Source of the DNA: Chthoniobacter flavus
GTDB lineage: Bacteria > Verrucomicrobiota > Verrucomicrobiia > Chthoniobacterales > Terrimicrobiaceae
Assembly: GCA_945863785.1 (NCBI GenBank)
Contig: CAMBAQ010000045.1
Location: 1-12,222 of the forward strand
DNA: 12,222 nt
Direction: 5' to 3'
Positions 6,957 to 12,222 of the stretch are shown here, piece after piece. A program made the translations under genes and the position numbers. The notes below the pieces were generated by a model, which saw only the letters and a list, made by a program, of their open reading frames with translations, searched no databases and was not told where the DNA came from. Positions within the stretch are counted from its first letter, which is position 1. Every line of letters starts with the position of its first letter.

Positions 6957-8395
6957 TTTTTAAGATATTGTTCGGACGTCACTCCATAGCGCTGCAGGAT
7001 TCGGGAACGTGCCTCTTCGACGGCTTTGCGCTCTAAAACAAGCGGTCGACCGATACCAAGCATCTGAATCACATAGTAATTCGAGGACTTCGCAAAAGCG
7101 GATGCAACATCACTGATTCGGTGGATTTTTTGCCCATTGATTTCATCGACCACAGCAAAGAGAAAATCCTTTGCATACGCATTCACGGCATCCGCGAGGA
7201 TGTTACTTAGCACAACCAACTGGGGCCGATCTCGGTAGATACCATCCTCCACAAAAAAATCAAAAAGGTAGTCGAGGCGTAGATTCCCTGGCTGGTAGGC
7301 ATCCATGAAGTTTTTATCCACCGGTTGAAAAACAAGGCCTCCGAAGACAACGAACTGAGGCTTTTCGTCGTAGGCTTTGGACTGCAGCGCAAAGGGCCAA
7401 GGATCACGGAGTGGTATCTTCACCTGCAGTGATGAGCCTTCACGAAGGATATCCAGCGTCGCCGATTCCCCTTTAAACTTTCTCTCAACCACTTCAGTGA
7501 GTGGGACGGATTCTCCATCGAGTTTAATCGTGCCATCACTCGCGATACGCAGACCATCGATACCCATCAAGACATCGCCAGCCTTAATAATGCCATCCGA
7601 TGGACCTCCCCCATAAACGGTGCCGACCTGCACCCCGACGTCATCGGCGGGCAATCCGAGCGCCTTCCTTGCGGCAGGATTGAAGAGATTATCAAACGTC
7701 AGCGAGAGATCCACATAACGATCATACTTTCCATCCTCTACGTCTTTGAAGAACCGCTTCACGACAGGCGTGGGGATCATGTAACCCACGTTTTGAGCCA
7801 CATCGCCGCTGTAGCCTTGAAAGGCCACTCCCACAACCTTGCCTTTTTGCATCACTGGCCCGCCGCTATTACCGGGATTAATAGCAGCATCAATCTGGAT
7901 CGTGAGATGCGAATCCATCCCCGAATGCGAGTACGTCTGGAAATCAATGCGCGAAACGATGCCTCGTGTGACCGACAGACGCTTCCCTCCAATTGGGTAT
8001 CCGTAAACAGAAACCATGGACTCGATTGCTGGGATATCCCCCAATTCCAAGGCTGTCGTTCCATTAAAAAATTCAGCCCTGTCGACGGAGAGCAGCGCGA
8101 GATCGCAGTCGTGAGCGACATACAGAACCTTTGCCGCATAGGGCTTGGGATCGCCTTCTTTGTTGACCGTGAGAAAGGAGGCATTGCTCACCACATGAGC
8201 ATTCGTAAGAATCCGATCGCCCTGCACAATAAACCCCGCGCCCACGCCGGAAGAAACCTCACCGGGACTCCAAGGGGCTTTGTAGTTTGGCTCTTGGGAT
8301 GTCGCCTCTATTCGAACGAGGCTTTCAGCGACCTCCACCGCCTGAAGGCCGACAGCAAAGAAAACACAGAAGAGAAAAAGTGGCACTCTTAACAT
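6953..8395 (-). CDS. Exported Deg/HtrA-like serine protease with PDZ and C-terminal PDZ2-like domain
   Basis: The product is 480 residues. Residues 1-19 are a signal peptide (MLRV, hydrophobic core, LQA). The trypsin-like domain spans about 21-220 with an intact triad: His67 in TNAHVV, Asp98 in DCDLALL and Ser177 in NPGNSGGPV. PDZ1 lies at about 230-330 (GGGPSDGIIKAGDVLMGIDG). The C-terminal part (about 345-475: FVVFGGLVFQPV, LVVLSNILADAVNAY, VVDEINGQKI, VLERKAVEEARSRILQRYG) matches the PDZ2-like end of plant Deg2/Deg9-type and related bacterial proteases, not classic DegP. It should degrade misfolded or specific proteins in the periplasm or cell envelope. It is the first gene of a three-gene operon, overlapping the next gene by ATGA. 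The ATG at 8395 is chosen because it opens the signal peptide; the Shine-Dalgarno is weak. Confidence 0.93.
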   Translation of the reverse strand: MLRVPLFLFCVFFAVGLQAVEVAESLVRIEATSQEPNYKAPWSPGEVSSGVGAGFIVQGDRILTNAHVVSNASFLTVNKEGDPKPYAAKVLYVAHDCDLALLSVDRAEFFNGTTALELGDIPAIESMVSVYGYPIGGKRLSVTRGIVSRIDFQTYSHSGMDSHLTIQIDAAINPGNSGGPVMQKGKVVGVAFQGYSGDVAQNVGYMIPTPVVKRFFKDVEDGKYDRYVDLSLTFDNLFNPAARKALGLPADDVGVQVGTVYGGGPSDGIIKAGDVLMGIDGLRIASDGTIKLDGESVPLTEVVERKFKGESATLDILREGSSLQVKIPLRDPWPFALQSKAYDEKPQFVVFGGLVFQPVDKNFMDAYQPGNLRLDYLFDFFVEDGIYRDRPQLVVLSNILADAVNAYAKDFLFAVVDEINGQKIHRISDVASAFAKSSNYYVIQMLGIGRPLVLERKAVEEARSRILQRYGVTSEQYLKK

Positions 8396-8491
8396 CTCGG
8401 AGAGATTAGCAGAGACCCAATCAAGTGCAATCCGAGCCTACCAACAAATCCAGCCTCGCTTTTCACAGATCTAACTTGTTAGTTTCCCATC
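8396..8491. promoter_or_regulatory. Divergent intergenic region with short inverted repeat
   Basis: This 96-bp spacer separates the protease operon (minus) from the glycosyltransferase-queA pair (plus) and should hold both promoters. A perfect 5-bp inverted repeat CTAAC-TT-GTTAG lies at 8471-8482, 9 bp before the GTG start of the plus-strand gene, and could be a small operator; it is short enough to occur by chance. A minus-strand TTGCAC/TAATCT pair was considered but sits too close to the start codon. No strong Shine-Dalgarno precedes either gene. Confidence 0.3.
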
Positions 8492-10993
8492 GTGACTGAC
8501 ATGCAGCCAGTGCGCGTGCGCGCTAAATTTTTCTTTGAGGGTGACAAAAAGTTTTTCATCAAGGGCGTCACCTACGGCCCGTTCGCTCCCGATGAGAATG
8601 GCGAATATTTCGGCAGCCCCGAAGGCGCTGCACGTGATCTGGATTTGATGGTCGAGGCTGGAGTGAACCTTGTCCGCATCTACTATGTGCCACCGCGTTG
8701 GTTTCTGGATCTCTGTGAAAAACGGCACATCCGCGCCCTCATCTCGATCCCTTGGGCCGAGCATCTCGAGTTTTTAAAAGATGCTAAAATCCGCAATGCG
8801 GCGAAAGAGGCGGTCCGAGAAGGTGTTTCCAAAAATGCCGGCCACCCAGCAGTTTTCGGTTATCTCGTCGGAAATGAAATTCCGAGCACGATGGTTCGTT
8901 GGTTGGGAGCCCGACAGGTCACTGAGTTTGTCGAGCAACTCATCGCCATCGGCCGCGCCGCCGATCCCCGCGCTTTATTTTCCTACGCCAGCTACCCGCC
9001 GACAGAATACCTGCTTCCGCAGAACAGCGACTTTGTAACCTTCAATGTCTACCTCCACCGACAGGATGACTTTGAGCGCTACCTCGCCCGACTGCAAAAT
9101 CTCGCCGAAGACAAACCACTCATACTCGGAGAGTTTGGGATGGACACGATTCGCCACGCGGAAAGCGAGCAGGCGGAAATGCTGCGCTGGCACATCGAGA
9201 GTGTTGTCCGCGGCGGACTCGCTGGCACGATTGTCTATGCTTGGACAGACGAATGGTTCCGGGGCGGTCAGGAGATTTTAGACTGGTCCTTCGGATTAGT
9301 CCGCCGCGACCGATCCCAGAAACCCGCTTTCGAAACCGTGAAGAGTCTCTTCTACGGAGAGGGTTCGATGACTTCCCGTGTCAAGTTGCGCGACTACCCG
9401 AAGGCTTCCGTGGTTGTCTGTTCCTACAATGGGGCCAAGACGCTCGACCGTTGCCTGACCTCGCTCAAGGAGATCAACTATCCGAACTACGAAGTCATCC
9501 TCGTGGACGACGGGTCCACCGATGACACACAGGAAATCGCCGCACGGCATCCGTGGGTCAAAAATATCCGCCAAGAGAATAAAGGCCTGAGCTTCGCTCG
9601 AAATGTGGGCGCCCATGCGTCCGGCGGCGATGTGATTGTTTATACAGACAGCGACTGCATGGCTGATCCCGACTGGCTCTACTACCTCATGGGCACGCTT
9701 CTTAGCGGGGACTACGCGGGCGTGGGCGGACCCAACATTTCACCACCTGCGGAAAACTGGGTTCAGGCTTGTGTATCCGCGGCTCCTGGAGGTCCAAACC
9801 ACGTTCTTCTCACCGATGTCGTCGCCGAGCACATCCCTGGCTGCAATATGGCTTTTCACCGCTGGGCTTTTGATCAAGTCGGCGGATTCGACCCCGAATA
9901 CCGCAAAGCCGGAGACGACGTCGACTTCTGCTGGCGCCTCCAACAGAGCGGCGGCGTGATTGCATTCAGTCCCGCAGCCATCGTCTGGCACTACCGCCGC
10001 TTCACTTTGCAAGCCTTCCGAAAGCAGCAGGAAGGCTATGGCGAAGCCGAGTCGATGTTGCGATTCCAGCACTTAGTTTTCTTCGGCCCTACAGGCACGG
10101 CGAAGTGGAAAGGCCAGATCTACGGCGCGCCGCGCTTCACTTGGCTTGTCAACAAGCCGATTATTTATCATGGCGTCTTCGGCGAGGGGCTTTTCCAATC
10201 CATCTACCCCACCCCGCAATCCGAGATCGCAGCCTATTTGAGCAGCATAGAATGGCTGGCCCTCACACTCTTTGTGTTGGGCATCTCAGTACCCCTCCCA
10301 TTCCTGCGCATCATCCCCTACATTATGTTTGGCGGCACTTTGCTCGTGGCACTTTCCTACATGATCCATGCGCGACTGGAGGCCAAACACGATACCATTC
10401 CCGCGCGATTACTCGTGGCCTTCCTTGCCCTCGCTCAGCCCCTCGTTCGCGGATGGGCCCGTTATTTTACCTGGTTGAAATTCAAGCGCACCCCGCCAGC
10501 CGTTATCGCCAGTGTGGAAAAGGATTTCAAACCAGCCAGAGGCAGCATCACGAATCTCCGCTTCTGGAGTGAAGACGGACATGGTCGCGAGCGCCTCCTT
10601 CAAGAAAGTATCCAAGCCCTGGAAAGCGAAGGTTGGAACTACTCGCTCGATACCGGTTGGAAAAATTGGGACGTCCAGATCTACGGCAGTTTCTGGTGGG
10701 GCATCCAAATGCGCTCGGTCACGGAATACCATGGCGGCCCCAAATGCCTGACTCGCGTGCACCTTCGCACTCGCATGGTGGCGACCACGTTCCTTTTGAG
10801 TTTCATCCTCTTGGGAATTCTTTCCTACCAGCAGTTTTTCATCCCCGAGGCTTCCCTCTGGCCGTGGATTCCCTATGTGCTGTTTGAGTTTTTTCTCTTT
10901 CTGCGAGCGCGCCGACTCAAACGCCGCGTCGCCGAGCTCGTCGGAGCCGCCGCCGCCCGCTGCGGATTCACCCGCATTAAAAAAGCCGTCTAA
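8492..10993 (+). CDS. Fusion of clan GH-A glycosidase-like domain and GT2 glycosyltransferase, membrane-bound
   Basis: The product is 833 residues from GTG at 8492; ATG at 8501 (residue 4) is an alternative. Residues about 7-290 resemble a GH2/GH5-like TIM barrel: FIKGVTYGPF at 22-31, GVNLVRIYYVPP at 57-68, acid/base Glu129 in VGNEIP, nucleophile Glu214 in ILGEFG, and the YAWTDEW strand end at 249-255. Residues about 303-530 form a GT2 (GT-A fold) domain: VVVCSYNGAKTL at 307-318, ILVDDGSTDDT at 336-346, the DxD-type Asp386/Asp388 in YTDSDC, PGCNMAF at 449-455 and GDDVDFCWRL at 474-483. Hydrophobic helices lie near 583-624, 638-656, 763-782 and 788-806, with a small soluble domain between (about 684-760, FWSEDGHGRERLL). 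There is no signal peptide, so GH and GT domains should face the same side of the inner membrane. It likely builds and edits, or transglycosylates, an envelope glycan or glycolipid; the substrate is unknown. queA follows after 3 bp. Confidence 0.9.
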   Translation: MTDMQPVRVRAKFFFEGDKKFFIKGVTYGPFAPDENGEYFGSPEGAARDLDLMVEAGVNLVRIYYVPPRWFLDLCEKRHIRALISIPWAEHLEFLKDAKIRNAAKEAVREGVSKNAGHPAVFGYLVGNEIPSTMVRWLGARQVTEFVEQLIAIGRAADPRALFSYASYPPTEYLLPQNSDFVTFNVYLHRQDDFERYLARLQNLAEDKPLILGEFGMDTIRHAESEQAEMLRWHIESVVRGGLAGTIVYAWTDEWFRGGQEILDWSFGLVRRDRSQKPAFETVKSLFYGEGSMTSRVKLRDYPKASVVVCSYNGAKTLDRCLTSLKEINYPNYEVILVDDGSTDDTQEIAARHPWVKNIRQENKGLSFARNVGAHASGGDVIVYTDSDCMADPDWLYYLMGTLLSGDYAGVGGPNISPPAENWVQACVSAAPGGPNHVLLTDVVAEHIPGCNMAFHRWAFDQVGGFDPEYRKAGDDVDFCWRLQQSGGVIAFSPAAIVWHYRRFTLQAFRKQQEGYGEAESMLRFQHLVFFGPTGTAKWKGQIYGAPRFTWLVNKPIIYHGVFGEGLFQSIYPTPQSEIAAYLSSIEWLALTLFVLGISVPLPFLRIIPYIMFGGTLLVALSYMIHARLEAKHDTIPARLLVAFLALAQPLVRGWARYFTWLKFKRTPPAVIASVEKDFKPARGSITNLRFWSEDGHGRERLLQESIQALESEGWNYSLDTGWKNWDVQIYGSFWWGIQMRSVTEYHGGPKCLTRVHLRTRMVATTFLLSFILLGILSYQQFFIPEASLWPWIPYVLFEFFLFLRARRLKRRVAELVGAAAARCGFTRIKKAV

Positions 10994-10996
10994 CGC

Positions 10997-11974
10997 ATGC
11001 TCGACCGCCTTGGTGATTACCACTACGAACTCCCACCGGAACTCATAGCCAACCGCCCACCCGAACGGCGCGACGATTCCCGCATGCTCGTCCTGCACAG
11101 AACATCAGGCGACATCGAACATCGGATGTTCCGAGATTTCCCGTCTCTCTTGCAGCATGGCGATCGGGTCGTCCTGAACGACTCCCGTGTCATCAAGGCC
11201 CGACTCCTCTCAGAATCTCCCGCAATCGAGATTTTCCTCCTCGAGTCTCTGGGTGATACCAAATGGAAATGCCTCACCCGACCGGGCCGCAAACTCAAGC
11301 CTGGTGTTCGTATTCCCATCGCCGGAACGGTCGCCGAGATTTTGGACGTCCTTCCCGAAGGCGAACGAATCATCCAATTCGACACTCCGCCAGACCTCGA
11401 AAAGCACGGTCACATGCCCCTCCCTCCCTACTTTAAGCGCGGATCGGACGAAGCCGATGACGAACGATACCAAACCGTCTATGCCCAAGCCCCCGGATCT
11501 ATCGCCGCTCCCACGGCGGGTCTTCACTTCACTCCCGAAATCCTCGCCACGATCCCACACACCTTCGTCACCCTCCATGTTGGCGCGGGAACATTTCTAC
11601 CGGTAAAAACCGAAGACATCCGCGAGCACACGATGCACGAGGAAGTTTACTCGATCAGCCCCGATTCGGCCAACGCCATCAACGCTGCCGAGCGCGTTTT
11701 CGCGATTGGAACGACCGCCGCCCGCGTCCTCGAATCCCAACCGCCCGGCCCAATCCTGCCGCACGATGGACGCACCCGCATTTTTATACGTCCACCTTAC
11801 GAGTTTAAACATACCGGCGCCCTCCTCACAAACTTCCACCTCCCCGGTTCGACGCTACTTATGCTCGTCTGCGCCATGGCCGGCTACGAAAACACTCTCC
11901 TCGCCTACCAAGAAGCCATTAGCGAACGCTACCGATTCTTCAGTTACGGAGACTGCATGGTGATCGTGGATTAA
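10997..11974 (+). CDS. queA: S-adenosylmethionine:tRNA ribosyltransferase-isomerase
   Basis: The product is 325 residues and aligns along its length with QueA. The enzyme transfers and isomerises the ribosyl part of SAM onto preQ1 at tRNA position 34, giving epoxyqueuosine. Conserved blocks are YELPPELIANRPPERR at 10-25, the NDSRVIKARL segment at 61-70, GHMPLPPY at 138-145, RYQTVYA at 157-163, GSIAAPTAGLHF at 167-178, TLHVGAGTFLPV at 192-203, GTTAARVLES at 238-247, TNFHLPGSTLLMLV at 278-291 and RFFSYGDCM at 313-321. It is about 30 residues shorter than E. coli QueA, through small internal deletions and a short C-terminus; no key block is missing. ATG at 10997 lies 3 bp after the glycosyltransferase stop, so the two are probably cotranscribed and translationally coupled. 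It is cytoplasmic and shares its pathway with queD at the left of the window. Confidence 0.97.
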   Translation: MLDRLGDYHYELPPELIANRPPERRDDSRMLVLHRTSGDIEHRMFRDFPSLLQHGDRVVLNDSRVIKARLLSESPAIEIFLLESLGDTKWKCLTRPGRKLKPGVRIPIAGTVAEILDVLPEGERIIQFDTPPDLEKHGHMPLPPYFKRGSDEADDERYQTVYAQAPGSIAAPTAGLHFTPEILATIPHTFVTLHVGAGTFLPVKTEDIREHTMHEEVYSISPDSANAINAAERVFAIGTTAARVLESQPPGPILPHDGRTRIFIRPPYEFKHTGALLTNFHLPGSTLLMLVCAMAGYENTLLAYQEAISERYRFFSYGDCMVIVD

Positions 11975-12044
11975 ATCCAAAATTCCGTTCAGAAAAATGC
12001 GCCCCTAGCTAACAATGCGCATCATATTACCAGAAAAAATCACT

Positions 12045-12072
12045 TAACCACAGAGGACAGAGGACACGGAGT
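12045..12072. repeat. CACAGAG-type short intergenic repeat
   Basis: The segment reads TTAACCACAGAGGACAGAGG followed by ACACGGAGT. It is built from imperfect short units (ACAGAGG, ACAGAGG, ACACGGAG). Motifs of the form AACCACAGAG...CACGGAG are, as far as I recall, scattered between genes in many Verrucomicrobia and related genomes; within this window there is only one copy, so the dispersed nature cannot be shown here. Its function is unknown. Confidence 0.55.
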
Positions 12073-12122
12073 AATACCATTGTCACTTTGAAATTAGACT
12101 TTGCAGCGCAAAAGAAGGGGGG

Positions 12123-12142
12123 ACGGCCGTCTCGGCCGTTTT
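12123..12142 (+). terminator. GC-rich hairpin followed by T-run; possible terminator or palindromic repeat
   Basis: ACGGCCG (12123-12129), a TCT loop and CGGCCGT (12133-12139) form a perfect 7-bp stem followed directly by a run of T to 12142. That is the form of a compact intrinsic terminator for plus-strand transcripts, about 150 bp after queA, though the T-run is short. A competing pair GTCTC (12129-12133) / GAGAC (12143-12147) shares the same bases. It may equally be a copy of a dispersed palindromic element. Confidence 0.4.
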
Positions 12143-12222
12143 GAGACTGGGCCACTTGCTCGCACCCTCCCCATCGGAACCAAGGAGCACAACAACGCAC
12201 ACAGGCGGGACGCACTGTGCCC

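Larger units (their letters stand above)
11975..12222. other. Non-coding right end of window
   Basis: This 248-bp stretch downstream of queA has no convincing gene on either strand; a 62-codon minus-strand frame at 12027-12215 has no recognisable domain and runs through the repeats, so I do not call it. It contains a CACAGAG-type repeat at 12045-12072 and a GC-rich hairpin at 12123-12139. No clear intrinsic terminator directly follows queA; a palindromic ATGCGCAT lies at about 12016-12023. Confidence 0.6.

Noticed and set aside
7793..8392. Plus-strand open frame of 199 codons opposite the active protease gene
   Set aside because: The minus strand encodes the signal peptide, the triad motifs and the serine protease fold; the plus-strand translation resembles no protein family.
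4478..8395. Anti-phage defence system
   Set aside because: The nuclease and proteases all carry export signals, and there is no sensor, NTPase or effector typical of known defence systems, so an envelope role fits better.
8403..8425. Possible minus-strand promoter TTGCAC/TAATCT before the protease operon
   Set aside because: Each box matches the consensus at only three of six bases, and the start of transcription would fall almost on the start codon.
10409..11098. Long minus-strand open frame (229 codons) opposite the glycosyltransferase/queA junction
   Set aside because: It lies antisense to well-supported plus-strand coding sequence across the C-terminus of the GT protein and the start of QueA, and its translation has no recognisable domain.
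12027..12215. Minus-strand open frame of 62 codons at the right end
   Set aside because: It spans the repeat and hairpin, has no recognisable similarity and no good ribosome binding site.

Overview
The window looks like ordinary chromosomal DNA of a moderately GC-rich Gram-negative bacterium. The gene families and the intergenic repeat style fit Verrucomicrobiota (or a related PVC-group lineage) best. This placement is an inference from the protein families, the weak Shine-Dalgarno sites and the CACAGAG-type repeat near the right edge; no rRNA gene is present to settle it. I see no tRNA, rRNA, CRISPR array, transposase or phage gene.

Layout, left to right. (1) The first 56 bases hold the start of a minus-strand gene leaving the window, probably rpsO (ribosomal protein S15). 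(2) queD (+), an early enzyme of queuosine/preQ1 synthesis, follows and converges with only 3 bp between stops on (3) a cstA-family membrane transporter (-). (4) A small DUF423 membrane protein (+) is divergent from cstA and overlaps at its 3' end (5) a 524-residue unrecognised protein (-) with an Arg/Ser/Asp-rich disordered stretch and a C-terminal PVAE repeat encoded by a 12-bp tandem repeat. (6) A tight three-gene minus-strand operon, transcribed right to left, encodes an exported HtrA/Deg-like serine protease with a complete triad, an exported paralogue that has lost all three triad residues, and an exported thermonuclease-like protein ending in a ComEA-like helix-hairpin-helix domain. (7) Divergent from it, a plus-strand pair encodes an 833-residue fusion of a clan GH-A glycosidase-like domain, a GT2 glycosyltransferase and a membrane region, then queA, the later queuosine enzyme, 3 bp downstream. 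(8) The last 248 bases are non-coding, with a CACAGAG-type repeat and a GC-rich hairpin.

Functionally, queD and queA belong to one tRNA-modification pathway but sit about 10 kb apart in different transcription units. The protease, pseudoprotease and nuclease operon is the most unusual set: all three products have export signals, so they probably act together in the periplasm or envelope. The paired active and inactive Deg proteins suggest a hetero-oligomer or a substrate-presenting partner. The GH-GT fusion probably makes and trims, or transfers, a glycan at the inner membrane. No complete known defence or mobile system is present.
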